Assembly (NCBI GenBank): GCA_002077065.1
Contig: NAJO01000012.1
Coordinates: 682,001 to 746,000 of the forward strand
Source: Cryoendolithus antarcticus
Lineage: Eukaryota > Ascomycota > Dothideomycetes > Cladosporiales > Cladosporiaceae
Direction: 5' to 3'
DNA: 64,000 nucleotides
Position numbers and translations under genes: made by a program
The notes under the pieces: model-generated
The model's database searches: none
What the model was told of the DNA's origin: nothing
The model's input: only the letters and a program-made list of their open reading frames with translations
Shown here: one piece after another, positions 11,099 to 22,175 of the stretch
Layout of the letters: every line of letters starts with the position of its first letter
Position numbering within the stretch: position 1 is the stretch's first letter

Positions 11099-12954
11099 CT
11101 TCCTGGTCGTTGTGGCTGTCGTGCGTTGAAGGAGATACTCGGCGGATACAGTCAAGATTAATAGCCGATGCTAAAGTCAATGTCGATTGAAGACGAAGAG
11201 TATAAGAAGCGGAGATACAAGCGAATGACAAGCGCGTCGTGCACTGCTAGACAACGGAGAAAGGATAGGCGCGGTGTCGAAGCATTGGGAAGATAAGTGC
11301 AAGTACAGATGGGGGAGTGGACCGCCAACCTCGCTAGTGTGCTACATAGCGCCACATCACTTTCATCTCGTCCGGGTTTCAGATTAGGCGTGCGGAGAGT
11401 TCACCTTCGATTGTGTCAATCGCCGGACTGGGGACGTCGTTTGCAAGATGTGTGTGGACTCAATTGATCGCACGGTCATGAGCAGCATGGCAATCACAAG
11501 AAACTCTCCTAAAGGCGGCCGCGTATCACCAAAACCCAAGTTCCGCGGACAGATCTGCATTGATGCAGGCGTGGCCGGCGATTGTGGCGTTACGAACTCA
11601 ATCTCGCATGCCTGCGCCGCTAATCGCTTCTGGGGATGACAGAGAACCTGGAAGGACGGGATCGTGGTAAGTAACGTTACATGTAGCTTTATTGATCGTC
11701 CTCGTGAACCGAAATCATATCGCTACGAACTATATACACTCTAACAACATCGAGGACAGACGTTGCAGAATGGCTGTCGTCTCAAAGAAGATACACAGTG
11801 GTCCGGCCGAGTTGCCCTTGTTTGACACGAGGTGACACCAAGAGAACGCTCAGCCCGTAAGTTCCTTGGGCCAGGATTAACGAACACAAGGGAGATCTTG
11901 GAAGGCTTCGGGTACTAACAGATTACGCTGTGCGATCACGTCAGGAGGCGAAGTGTGATCGCGGTGAACTTGTAGCTCGCCGAGTGGCAGGCATGGCAGC
12001 ATCTCTAGAGAACATGCGTGCTAATTGTACCTTGTACTAACCGTCCATGCGTCCATGGCTGACTTGGTGACATCTCGCCTCTACAAGCAGTGAAGTTGCG
12101 ATACTGTACCCACTGGACAGTGTTTTACAAGCCTATCACGCTCGTTCCTCAGCATCTCTCCACGACGTCCTTGACCATCCTTCGACTGCCACGTTGCTGG
12201 CTCATAGTCGGACGTGATTGTCATGATAGATGCATGCGAGAGGACGTCCTGGCTACCGAGAAGGGTATACACGAAGGGACATCCCGAGACTTGAACGGGT
12301 CGTAGGAAGACTAGGAGATCCTGCACTTCACTGACATGGACCCGCCTCGTACACCATCCAGAATGGTCCCGCATTGTAAGGGCAGTGCTCGTTACAGCAT
12401 TTCCACATTGTGCGCAGTTATCATTGTGTTGCCTGGTGTCCGCAGATCATAACGTGAGCAGTGGCATATTGGTCAGCGGCACTTCCGCATGTGCGATGCC
12501 GCCATGATCGTATGTTGCGAGGATCATTACGAGGAAGTCGGCGAAGGGCAGACGAAGACGCGCTCAGCCACAGTGACATTTCTATTTGAGGCGGTCCACG
12601 CTTATTATGCAGGGACAACCTTCGCGGTCACAAAGGTAAGAAGTACCCAGGTCGCAGTCAGCATGCAACAGCACTTCATCTTCGTCTGACACACTCCCAG
12701 CTTTCTCCATCTTGCTCTCCCAAAACGCAGGATCAAGCATCGAGTATCTTTGCCAGCATTCACCAGCGCATCCGTACTGCAGAAGCAGCAAGATTGGAGC
12801 CAGGAGTAAACACTACAGCTACAGACTTTCGAGCGGCCTAGGCAACAAGAATGGCTGTAAGTGGCACCATTTTAGGTTGATCGGGCAGGCGACAGCATAG
12901 CGAGGACGGCATTGAAAGGCACATGGGCATGCCAAAGAGCATTGGACTGACGAG
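11099..12954. other. Long intergenic region upstream of GH72 and syntaxin
   Basis: About 1.85 kb between two divergently transcribed genes. All open frames are short (under 100 codons), overlap each other and show no recognisable motif. I looked for tRNA arms, repeats and terminal inverted repeats and saw none that hold up. It presumably contains both promoters and long leaders. Confidence 0.5.
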
Positions 12955-14053
12955 ATGGCACCGCAGTACAACAACAGCTATGGCGGCGGCTATGGCCAGT
13001 CGAACCCATACGAGACTCGGGACAACAGCTACGACAACCGATCAGAGCGACCACCACCATCATATGGTATGCTCTCTGCATCCTCTGCCGGCACCGACAG
13101 TCACTAACAGCCCGCAGATCCAGTAGGCGGCCGCAACAACAATGTCGAGATGCAACCCCTTAGCACTGGTGCGCCATACTCACAATCGTCCACACCCCAA
13201 CCTCGCGACCCAAATGCCATACTCAACGACTGCCGCGCCGTCGGCCGCGCGATCGACGACCTCGAGTCCCGCCTGCAAGACCTCACGCGAGTCCAACGAG
13301 CCTTCACATCTGGCACCGGCGGCAGCGCAAAGGAGGTCGACACACTCAGCGCAGACATCATGTCTGGCTACCGAGGTCTAGGCGACCGAGTGAAGCGCAT
13401 CAAGTCGCAGCGCGATGCTCAAGAACCCCGGAACCGACCGCAAGTCGAGGCCCTGGATCGCCGCATCAAGAAAGCGATCAATGCCTACCAGCAGCAGGAG
13501 TCTGTCTTCCGAAAAGACGTGCAAGAACAACAAGCCCGGCAATACCGTATCGTCCGACCTGACGCGACAGAAAGCGAGATCCGCGAAGCCACACAAGACG
13601 GCGGCGATGTGCAGATCTTCCAGCAAGCGCTCATGCAGTCTGGCCGAAGCGGACAAGCCCAGAGTACACTCTCGAATGTCCGACAACGGCATGATGCGAT
13701 CCAGCAAATCGAGCGAACGATGCTGGAGTTGCAGCAGCTGTTCCAGGATCTTGACCGGATTGTTGTTGAGCAGGACCCGATCATTCAGAATATCGAGACG
13801 AAAGCGATCGAGACGCATGACAATATGGAGGCTGGGAATGTGCACGTGGGCAAAGCTGTGAACAGTGCGAGGGCCGCGAGGAAGAAGAAGTGGATCTGTC
13901 TTGGTATCTGCGTCGCGATCGTGCTGCTCATCATTATCATTGTTTTGATATACATGGGTGTTACTGGGAAATTCCACAGTGTGAGTACCTGACGTGGTAT
14001 GATGTCGAAGGGACTTGACTGACTGTCTGCAGAGCAAACCGGCTGGGCAATAG
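12955..14053 (+). CDS. SSO1: Plasma-membrane syntaxin (Sso1-type Qa-SNARE)
   Basis: A t-SNARE for fusion of secretory vesicles with the plasma membrane. Exons are 12955-13066, 13118-13980 and 14033-14053; the last exon adds only SKPAGQ. About 331 residues. The first exon encodes a Gly/Tyr/Asn-rich N-terminus (MAPQYNNSYGGGYG). The Habc three-helix region follows (AILNDCRAVGRAIDDLESRL onwards). The SNARE motif lies at about residues 228-285, including ELQQLFQDLDRIVVEQDPI, where the Gln after VVE is the ionic zero-layer residue of Qa-SNAREs. A basic stretch RAARKKKW precedes a single C-terminal membrane anchor (ICVAIVLLIIIIVLIYMG), giving a tail-anchored topology. All splice sites are GT..AG and preserve frame. 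The antisense open frame over this gene is a coding-bias shadow. Confidence 0.95.
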
Positions 14054-14181
14054 TAACAGGCACCACAGGTGTTGGAAAGGGTGATCGTGCTTCCTGTTCG
14101 GTGTTTGGAGTTCAGGCGCATTGGGTCGCAGTCCTCCTGATCTGAGTACAGGGTCTCGTCTGTATCAGTAGCAGGTCAACA

Positions 14182-15003
14182 CTACACCTCCACACCCTCT
14201 CCCCGACCCCCATCCCCTTCACTCGGCATCCACCCCTTCGGCCTCTCCCCCGCCCTGACAGTCAATCCATACAATGCCTTCTCAACCTTCTCAACGCTCA
14301 CCCTCATAACCTCCGCCTTCTTCTCCACTTCCCTCGCTACCAGGCTCCCACCAAATCTCACGCCTTCCAGTCCCGCTCTAAGAGCTCGCAGATCAGTCAG
14401 TAGAGTCCTACCCGGTCCTGAAATCGGGATGGTGCCAGAGGTCGCCATAGCCGTGATACCGAATTTCATCACCTCGCCCGTGAAATCGTAGAGGCCGAGG
14501 ATGTAGTCCTCATACCCCAGCTCGACTTTGGCCTCGCCCGTGCAGAGCGAGCGGACAGTCTCGGAGGCGTTGGCGTAAGTTAGTAAAGTGCCGGTCTCGA
14601 GGTAGTACTGGAATGAGGCTGCTTCGATGTATTCCTGGAGGCCAGAGGAGATCTGTCGGGCGTAGCGGTCGGCATTTCGGCCTTGGAGATCGGGGCCTAT
14701 GAGAGTGAGTTTCGTGGTTATGTCGGCCGTGTATGGTTTGTTGGCTTTTGTGATGAGGTCGGGGAGGGGTTGGCCTATCGTCCGGAGGCGGTGGAGTGTG
14801 AAGATGCTGGGAGGCTATGAGTGATTCGATTCTAGTGGATCTTCAGGGAAGGGTTCTTACATCTTCTTGGAGGATGCTGTGATGTCTCGAGATGCTTTGA
14901 TGACTCGTTCGCGTCGTTCGTGGTGTTCGTCGATTTCCTTTCGAAAGGTCTCGAAGATTGGCAGGAACGGACACTCCGGGCTGTCACTTGTTGGCTCTGC
15001 CAT
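14182..15003 (-). CDS. Translin-associated protein X (TRAX) homologue
   Basis: Translin-family protein; with translin it forms the C3PO endoribonuclease that acts on small RNAs and tRNA fragments in other fungi and animals. Exons are 14861-15003 and 14182-14806 with a 54-bp intron that joins ASSKK to IIFTLHRL. About 255 residues from ATG 15003 (MAEPTSDSPE). The N-terminal helix FETFRKEIDEHHERRERVIK and SRDITASSKK are the family hallmark. The acidic residues that form the TRAX catalytic site in animals appear retained in QEYIEAASF and YDFTGEVMKF; this distinguishes TRAX from translin. The C-terminus is a short Gly/Glu-rich tail. Its translin partner is not in the window. Confidence 0.88.
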
Positions 15004-15359
15004 GGCTGCGTGAGATCGTTTGACGCTCATCGGCTGAGTCTTATGCGATTGACACTGGGTCGTTGAGCGGCAAGTCCGATGTCTAGCGTTTGTCCACTGC
15101 GTTCGCGTCTGTAAGTCGCTACCCGGGGTTCAAGAAATGAGGAACGATCGAGGCACGGGAGGAAGCTGGGATTACGAGTCGCTGATTTGCATGTGCTGCA
15201 CTTAAGGGATCTGAAAAAGTTGCCGATGTTCTTGATGTCAGATCTGGGTATAACGGGTGTAGCTAGGAAGTCAGGAAGGAACGAACGCCGGCTCCAATTC
15301 GAGGCGAATTGGACATCACTTGAGTTTTGACGTGGAAACGAACATGACTATTCATGTGT
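15004..15359. other. Intergenic, TRAX upstream region
   Basis: About 356 bp between two minus-strand genes. It should hold the TRAX promoter and the 3' end of the glycosyltransferase transcript. No further feature seen. Confidence 0.4.
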
Positions 15360-16733
15360 CTATATACCTCCAGACCGAGCATTGTCGGTACTATGCGGTG
15401 TCCACGCTGCAGTACAGCTGGCATGACTCTCAACCCACTCTTTGATCCTCTCCCGTTTCCACGTGCTGTGCCACGACGTTCGGTCGACATCACTGGGATC
15501 AGTCCCCCGGGAATATTTGCCCAGTGTGAAGCACTTATACAGCTTACACTCGCCCTCTTTGAATAATGCTTGCATACAGTGCGGTGTTGCATCGCAAGCT
15601 TGGCTGCACGCCTCGTTCGACATTTTCGTGTCTTCTGGCAGAGGATCTCGGATATCGAATACACTGCCCGGACATCGATTGTCCCATTCGGATCTCGACG
15701 ACGGCAGCCCTTGCGGCAGAAAGTGTTCGTAGAGATCCTTGAAAAGTAGCGGTCGCTGCTGCGCTGCGAATTGCTTCTCGAAAGCCCACATCGAGTCTAC
15801 GACATTCGAATCAACATGATGCATTGTGATGACTGGCTGACACCAGACTGCTGGTCCATAAGGTGTGAATATCGGTTGCTCGCCACTCAGCATCGGCCAT
15901 GCACCGGACACAGGTATGCCAAGCTCAGTCAATGCGAGTGCAAGCACGTAGTCGCCACAGCACTCTTTGCTCATCCGCTCGTCCCATTGCTGAGCCATAC
16001 CAGCATGCTCGGTGGCGAATGCTCGTACTACTGGGCCTGACATCACGAAGCCACTGCCTCCGTGATTGAACTTCGTGCCTGCCATAAAGCTCGGCGAACC
16101 GATGTGCAGCTTCTGCCTTGCATCGAGCTGGCCGAGCCATGCCATGAGATTTGGCCAGACGAGGTACGTGTCGGCTTCGATGAAGACATACCAGTCTTTG
16201 CCCGGCATCTCCACATTGATTGTGTTCAGCATGTGCAGGAACTTAAACTTGTCGAGCTCCCATGCTGCTTTGTGGGAGTCGCTTTGGTCACGGGCAGACG
16301 TGCTGAGTTGCTGCAGCGTAGCCCCTGCATCTCGTAGGCGGATCTGCTCTCGATAGATTTCGAAAGCTGGATGCGTAGCTTTGACCGCAGGACTGACGTT
16401 GGCTAGCACATCGTGCATATGGTAGCCATGGAAGTCGGCATCGAGATCAGAGACGATGAGTAGGTTTTCGACACAGCTGAGCGTCGTGTTCAGTAAGGTG
16501 GGTAGTTTCTCATCGGCTTCTGACGCTCCAGTCTTTATCACCACGGCGACGTGGTCTTGCGGTGCGTTACCGCATGAGGAATGACTCGCTTCGCCTTTGA
16601 CCACACCGCCTGGCCGACCGCTCGTCCAGGATGTTCTGTATAGACCGAAAATCGTCAGGAAGGCGAGAAGTGCACCCGTTGCTCTGATGGGTTTGCTAGT
16701 CCATCGGACTGCATCGAGCCTCTCCAGAACCAT
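15360..16733 (-). CDS. Golgi-type glycosyltransferase, GT31/fringe-like
   Basis: Single exon, 457 residues from ATG 16733. A type II membrane protein: a short N-terminus, then a signal anchor at about residues 19-34 (GALLAFLTIFGLY). The luminal domain shows HVAVVIKTGASE, LLIVSDLDADFHGY, DKFKFLHML, DWYVFIEADTYL (the acidic E-A-D triad fills the DxD metal site of fringe/core-1 beta-1,3-galactosyltransferases), FNHGGSGFVMSG and CCGDYVLALALTELG. These blocks are those of fungal GT31-like enzymes. The last 130 residues include a Cys-rich segment with eight cysteines (CPGSVFDIRDP to CKLYKCFTLG), resembling a PAN/apple-like module. The exact donor and acceptor sugars cannot be told from sequence. 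Intact, no intron. Confidence 0.8.
   Translation of the reverse strand: MVLERLDAVRWTSKPIRATGALLAFLTIFGLYRTSWTSGRPGGVVKGEASHSSCGNAPQDHVAVVIKTGASEADEKLPTLLNTTLSCVENLLIVSDLDADFHGYHMHDVLANVSPAVKATHPAFEIYREQIRLRDAGATLQQLSTSARDQSDSHKAAWELDKFKFLHMLNTINVEMPGKDWYVFIEADTYLVWPNLMAWLGQLDARQKLHIGSPSFMAGTKFNHGGSGFVMSGPVVRAFATEHAGMAQQWDERMSKECCGDYVLALALTELGIPVSGAWPMLSGEQPIFTPYGPAVWCQPVITMHHVDSNVVDSMWAFEKQFAAQQRPLLFKDLYEHFLPQGLPSSRSEWDNRCPGSVFDIRDPLPEDTKMSNEACSQACDATPHCMQALFKEGECKLYKCFTLGKYSRGTDPSDVDRTSWHSTWKRERIKEWVESHASCTAAWTPHSTDNARSGGI
16597..16733 (-). other. Signal-anchor coding segment of the glycosyltransferase
   Basis: This stretch codes for the short cytosolic tail and the single hydrophobic anchor of the GT31-like enzyme and sets its type II topology, as expected for a Golgi resident. 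Confidence 0.55.
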
Positions 16734-17433
16734 GACTATATTGCCTGTGTTCTTCTACAGCGCTCTGCACGAGCACTGGAGATTGGGGGAGATCATGGAG
16801 ACATCACCACCGGCCTACAGTACTGAGGCTGTGAGTTCGGAATCTAAAGTCACGCACGACACAGTTGCATGATGGCCAGTTAATGTCCTGTAGTCCAGCT
16901 TATCTTCACGTTGCACGCTATACCGAATTTAGCTTTCTTCACTTCAGCCGTTGGCAACGTTGGGCACATGCATCCTCCAGAGAACTGGCAAGCGAGCGAA
17001 TTGCTAAATATTGCAGGGAATGGCTACGAGTTTCCAGGTCTGGAGTCCAAATACTGGATCGAAGGGACCTCGCCTGCCCCGGTCGGAAATCGTTACTTCT
17101 CATGTACCTGGTCACGTGCCGATCGACCAACCTAAGATCGACGGCGTCCGTTGTCTGCCTTCATTTCCCTGCGCCACCAATCCACTAAGGATGCACGATA
17201 GAAGGACCACGCTAGACTATTACAGGTAGTGCTTGAGCCGCAGACTCGTGCGACTGCCAGTATCGAGGCTGTTCTAGTTCGACCTCGACATGCCCGGGCC
17301 TTCGATGTTTTCACGACGACATCACGTCTTGCGCCAAACGGGACCTTTGATGATCTGATCCCTCAGCTCTCGCAAGTCGAGTTCGTGCCATTGCTAGCAA
17401 AAGGGACGCTAGCAAGAGGGACGCTTCACCGAC
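16734..17433. other. Divergent intergenic region
   Basis: About 700 bp between the glycosyltransferase (minus) and the surface protein (plus). It holds both promoters; no coding evidence. Confidence 0.45.
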
Positions 17434-18363
17434 ATGGCGCGTTGTGCAGTGGGCCTCGCGACACTCCTTGTCGCAACTCTCTTCGTTGGCTGTCTGGCTC
17501 AGGACACAGACTACTTCATCAACCCTCCCAATGGCCCATGTAAGAGCGCTCAGACTGTGCCGGTGTACACGATTGGAGAGATCGCGCAGCTCGTACGTCA
17601 CGCTTTGCTCGGGCTAACGTTTGGTACTGACGACGTCTTTCCAGAATTGGGTCACTGCACTTGATGAGATGACTGTGACGCTTTGGCAAGGCGTCCAGGG
17701 CTTTGAATCACAGGGGAGCACGAACTATCCGCTGCCAGGAGCTCGTGAGTATGTCGCCTCGGAAGTGCGGTGTTGGGAGCTGACGGGATCGTAGAGGTAT
17801 ACAAGGGCCAGTCCATGGCATGGCAAGTAGGCCCCGCTGGATTTGATCTGACGATCAGCCCGACCTTCCACCTCGCGATCTTCGAAGTCAATGCTACGTC
17901 CTTCCGCTTCAGTAGTTCATGTTTCAACATGACCGAAGCAGTGGTTACGACAAGTAGCTCTACTTCGTCCACCACAAGCACAACGAGCAGCATCTCGAGT
18001 ACGAGCAGTACAGCGACAACAAGCGCGACAGCCGATGCCGCTATCACCTCACCTGCAGCGCCGACGCAGACCGGCAGCGCGACGAACACTACGGCGATCG
18101 GCGTCGGAGTTGGTGTTGGAGTCGCAGCGTTGCTTGCGGGGCTGGCGATCGGCTATATCGTCTTCCGCCGGAGGAGGAACAAGGTCACTTCGCCAAACTC
18201 GGCGCCGGCCTACCCGCCAGATCAAGAGTACCGAGATCAGACATATCAACAGGGCGCACCGATTGAGCTTGAGAACAAGCCGTTCCTGGCTGAGATGTCT
18301 ACTGAGCAAGGCGAATCGCATGAATTGCCGGGCCATGGTGTGGACACGTGGTACAAGAAGTGA
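17434..18363 (+). CDS. Ser/Thr-rich single-pass surface protein (sensor-like)
   Basis: Exons are 17434-17592, 17645-17744 and 17795-18363, about 275 residues. The protein has a signal peptide (MARCAVGLATLLVATLFVGCLAQ), a small ectodomain of about 100 residues with few cysteines (DYFINPPNGPC, MTVTLWQGVQG, SMAWQVGPAGFDLTI), then a 60-residue Ser/Thr tract suitable for O-mannosylation. A membrane segment (about residues 172-197, AIGVGVGVGVAALLAGLAIG) with Gly-rich helix packing is followed by a basic stop-transfer FRRRRNK and a 55-residue cytoplasmic tail ending in WYKK. The layout resembles wall-stress sensors of the Mid2/Wsc type and many 'fungal Ig-like/mid2-like' hypotheticals, but no WSC cysteine pattern is present. 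Function not assignable. Confidence 0.8.
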
Positions 18364-18948
18364 CAGCATACAGCATGAGGGGATCTTATTGTACATTTTG
18401 AACATTAGCGATGAGCGATACCCGCATATGGCGTTTTGTGGTTCTCTATCACCTTGCAGCAATGCACGATGCAAGTGTTCTCCGAATCTTACCTCCGGCT
18501 CTCCAATAATTTGGACCGTGGGTAAGGCTCTTATCAGCTTGCCCGGGGCAGTCAGGCTGTACTTTGCGCTATGCGGGAGAGACCAGAGCCCAGTGCCCAG
18601 ATATCCGACAAGTCTGTTCTCTCACCGACACGAAGCGAAAAGTTCACTGTTGTAGGTGCATATATAGCAGCATAGGGGCACATGGACTATTGGCGAAGCA
18701 GACATACATGCCGACGAAGGACGTCGCGCGCACATAAGTCAACTTGTAGAGGCTCTGGCACGCACAATGGTACCAGACCATTCACGCAATGCACGAGGTG
18801 GTAGCTCGAGCCGACTGTCGGACTCGGGAGCATGAGTAGCGCCAGCCTACACCTGCCCCAGCACAGGCAGGAAAATGGAGCAGCGACACAGCGGTTTGAA
18901 CTTCTTTGGAGCATACAATATCCCTTGCGTACACTTCAAGATTGCACC
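18364..18948. other. Convergent intergenic region
   Basis: About 585 bp between the stop codons of two convergent genes. It holds both 3' untranslated regions; no gene seen. Confidence 0.45.
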
Positions 18949-20276
18949 TCAGCTCTCCAGCACCGGCAGATCATCATACTCCTTCCGCATGAACTTTCTC
19001 ATCTCCTCCAAACCCTCTTTCAGCACCTCTGTGTGGCAGACGTACCCTATCCTCACGTGCCCCTTAAATTCCTCGCCGAAAGCGAAATCACCCGGCATGA
19101 TCAGTACGCCCATCTTGTCCTGCAGCGTCTGGCAGAAAGCCACCGTATCTATCGGCTTTCCGTCCCGCTGGAACTTGACGAACGCCGTTGTACCGGCCAA
19201 AGGCTTAACCCAGGAGCAATACTCGTCATGCTTGATGATCCAACGATCCAGGATCTCTGCGTTCGCTTTCGCCATCTGAATGTTCCGTCCGAGCAGAGCA
19301 TGTATAGTGTCGGGTGCTAGCGCGAAAGCAGCTACTGCTTGATCGAGTTGCGAGACAGAGATGGTGGTGTAGTCTCGCGTTATGGTGATCTTCTCAATCA
19401 ATTCTGCACTTCGGCTCGCCACCCAGCCGATGCGGATGCCTGCGAGGCTGTATGCTTTCGAGAGCGAGCCGGTCACTATCACGTTCTTGTAGCCAAGAGA
19501 CAACGTCGAAGGAGGGAAGTCAGAACTCAACGGCGAGATCGAGTGGAACAGAGGGCGGTAGACCTCGTCAGAGAGGATGGTGATGTTCTTGGCCTCGGCG
19601 AAGTCAATGATTTTATAAAGAAGCGGCTTGGGCAGGATGGCACCAGTGGGGTTCTGTGGGTTGCTGCGTCGATGTCAGTCGACAAATGCGTGTGGTGGAG
19701 ACGTCGATTTGTACTTCAAGATGATCAACTTAGTGTCATCCTTAACCAAAGCCTTCAATTCCTCAAAGTCTGGCAGCCAGTTCGCCTCAGGCCTTGACTT
19801 CCACAAGCTGACTTCTGCGCCCAATGACCGCGGGATGGCGTATAGTTGCTGATATGTCGGGTAGTGGCACACTACATGATCCCCAGGTCCGATGAGCGAG
19901 TACAGCACCATGTGGTTCGCTGCGATCGCTCCTGGAGTGATCAAGACATTCTTTGGAGTCAGTGGCGTGCCGACTTTGCTCGAGTACAGCCTGCTCAACT
20001 GCGTCCTGAGGTCTGTCGTCCCGGTAATCTCGCCATAGTCTTGGATCCGAGAAGTGTTGAGGATGTCGGTGATTTTAGCTTCTTTGTTTTCCGACAGAGC
20101 AAGTAGTTGATCGATCGAGATGCTGGCGCAGCATGTTTCGGCGAGGTTGTACTTGCATGTCGTTTCATGGTCGTTCATCCACTTGTCCGAGGTCAGTGGG
20201 ATGTGAGGCTTGCGTTCGCAATGACACGAGTACTGACCTGTTCCACAGCGAAAGGTGGGATACGATCGGGTGCCAT
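18949..20276 (-). CDS. PLP-dependent aminotransferase, class I/II
   Basis: Fold-type I aminotransferase. Exons are 20238-20276 (13 codons, MAPDRIPPFAVEQ), 19715-20181 and 18949-19663; introns of 56 and 51 bp restore VEQ-WMND and LIIL-NNPQNPTG. About 406 residues. Key residues are visible: LITPGAIAANHMVLYSLIGPGD (cofactor-phosphate side), the CHYPTYQQLY aromatic, NNPQNPTGA (substrate and cofactor Asn), ILSDEVYRPL (Asp to pyridine nitrogen and Tyr), and SLSKAYSLAGIRIGW, in which Lys about 238 forms the Schiff base. RIGYVC carries the substrate-carboxylate arginine. The general class is certain; the amino acid used is not. Similar fungal proteins are annotated as capreomycidine-synthase-like or aspartate-aminotransferase-like. 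No biosynthetic partners adjoin it. Confidence 0.9.
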
Positions 20277-21222
20277 GATTGGGATGCAAATCAACACAAT
20301 TGAATATGACTCAAATGGTAGTACTTATGCAATGTACATGCTTGTCTTGGTCGTACCTGTAGGGCGTGAGGTCGAAGTCAATCGATTGACTCCACTCTTC
20401 CACTTTCTTCGACGAAACTCCCCGAGTCACATCAACTTCTACTATTCTGATGTACATACTACCGTGCATCGTATCAACAGACGTCATCCGATAAGAACGA
20501 TACAGCAGGATCACGTTCCATCCGGGTATCAGCGCAGCCATCAAGATACCTGATCCCGGCGCGCCATGCTGTCATTAAGCAAATGTCAAGCATTGGAGCA
20601 TACGCATTGAGTAAACGGTGTCCAGTGAGAGCGTTTCTAAATAACGGTTGATTGACATACTAGCCTGTTGAGTTGACGACGACGGCTGTCAGGAGATCAT
20701 CATGGACTCGTCGGGCGAAGATGCTACCGTACCCAGTACTCGAGCCAGAAAGAGCACATCTGTCATAGCGACGCGACAACGCCGAGGTGTGACATCTGAG
20801 TGTCAAGATATTATACCTTCGTACCAACAACTCGAAATTCATGGTGCGTGGCGTCGTAGACATTTTGAATCGGCATCACTCGATCAAGCTGAAAGACAGC
20901 TTTGTTCGCCTCGGGCGATCACTCCGCACAACATCCGCATTCCAGTCTCGTGTTTCCCGAACAAAGAGTGTTGTCCACTCATACGCCATGTTGTACCGAT
21001 CCGTCGGGTAACCAAATTATGTCGAATGGGTGACATACTACAGATGCTGCAAACGGAAGTAGATGTAAATCGTGAGCATGGAGGACAGGATCTAGACCCG
21101 AAGTGGTAGGTATGTGAGTATTTCCTATTCTTATTCCGCCCTCGGGTATCGATGTTCTGCTGCACCACGTCAAGCACCACCATTTCATCCTGCCCGGTAG
21201 CATTCCTTCGCCAGCTACGATC
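20277..21222. other. Divergent intergenic region
   Basis: About 945 bp between the aminotransferase (minus) and the peroxiredoxin (plus). Several overlapping short frames exist but none has motifs. It presumably holds both promoters. Confidence 0.45.
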
Positions 21223-22175
21223 ATGACGACCCTCGGCATGCCCTCAATTGGCCAACCAGCACCAGCCTTCGAGAAGAGGGCGGTAGTAGATGGTCAGATC
21301 AAAGGTATGCTACGCAAGCCAGGTCGCTACGTCAACATCGAAGTGACCGCATCGTAGACATCTCTCTTGCCTCGTACACAGCAGCCAACCACTGGCTCAT
21401 CCTGATCTTCTACCCCAAGGCCTGGTCCTTCATCTGCCCAACCGAGATCAAAGCCTTCTCAGCGCGCTTGGAGGAGTTCCTTTATAGCCGATCCTGCGCG
21501 GTAGCGTTCGCCAGCACCGACAACGAGTTCTGTCTTAAGGCCTGGAACGCCGCTTCGGACATGGAGGGTGGCCTGGGCGGTGTCCATGTACCTCTGATCA
21601 GCGACTCAAATCATCAGCTTTGCCGGGATTATGGAGTACTGGTTGAGAGCGAAGGTGTTGCACAGCGAGCCTTGTTCATCATCGACCCGAGAGGCGTCGT
21701 GAGGGGTGTCACAGTCAACGACGCAGACATCGGTCGAAGTGTCGACGAGACCCAACGGGTGCTCGACGCCCTAGCCTACAAAGACGAATTCGGCGAGGGT
21801 TGTCCAGTCGATTGGAAGAAGGGTGACAGAGGCATTGACGTTGCCAGCAAAAGCAAGTCTGAAGGCCCAGTCGACATCCCCGAACGCAAGTCTTGGACCG
21901 ATTGGGCCAGGCCAAAGCTCGGACGGGCCTTCAGCGGCACCAGTCAGCGCTCTGTGACGAGTATCACCAGCTTCGCGCGTGGAGACGGGATGATACCCAC
22001 GCTGAATACGTTCAATACTAGCATGCCAACGTCGCCCGGCACGCCACCTCGTAGTGGCTTCATTAGTCGGACACATAGCCCGGCGATGTCGATGATCAAC
22101 TCTGCCCATCATGGATCTGCCGCTCACAGACCCGTTTCGCTGAGTCCGATTTTGTTGCCCTCCAACATCTCGTAG
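21223..22175 (+). CDS. 2-Cys peroxiredoxin with a long C-terminal extension
   Basis: Reduces hydrogen and alkyl peroxides through a thiol. Exons are 21223-21304 and 21358-22175 with a 53-bp intron (QIK-DISLASY); about 299 residues. The peroxidatic Cys54 lies in FYPKAWSFICPTEI and the resolving Cys about 176 in GEGCPVDWKKGD, so it is a typical 2-Cys enzyme of the AhpC/Tsa1 class. Normal members end about 20 residues after the resolving Cys. This one continues for roughly 110 residues of Ser/Pro/Thr-rich, probably disordered sequence and lacks the YF-type end. After the TAG stop, the same frame continues with coding-like codons for two short stretches (see findings). The Thr of the TxxC motif is Ser here. 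It could be localised or regulated through the tail. Confidence 0.9.

Noticed and set aside
12285..12305. tRNA-like T-arm wording on the minus strand (GTTCAAGTC)
   Set aside because: The stem does not pair properly and no matching D-arm, anticodon arm or acceptor stem lies upstream.
13378..14121. 247-codon minus-strand frame over the syntaxin gene
   Set aside because: Fully antisense to a well-supported SNARE with clear motifs; the product is Leu/Arg/Asp-rich as expected for a shadow frame.
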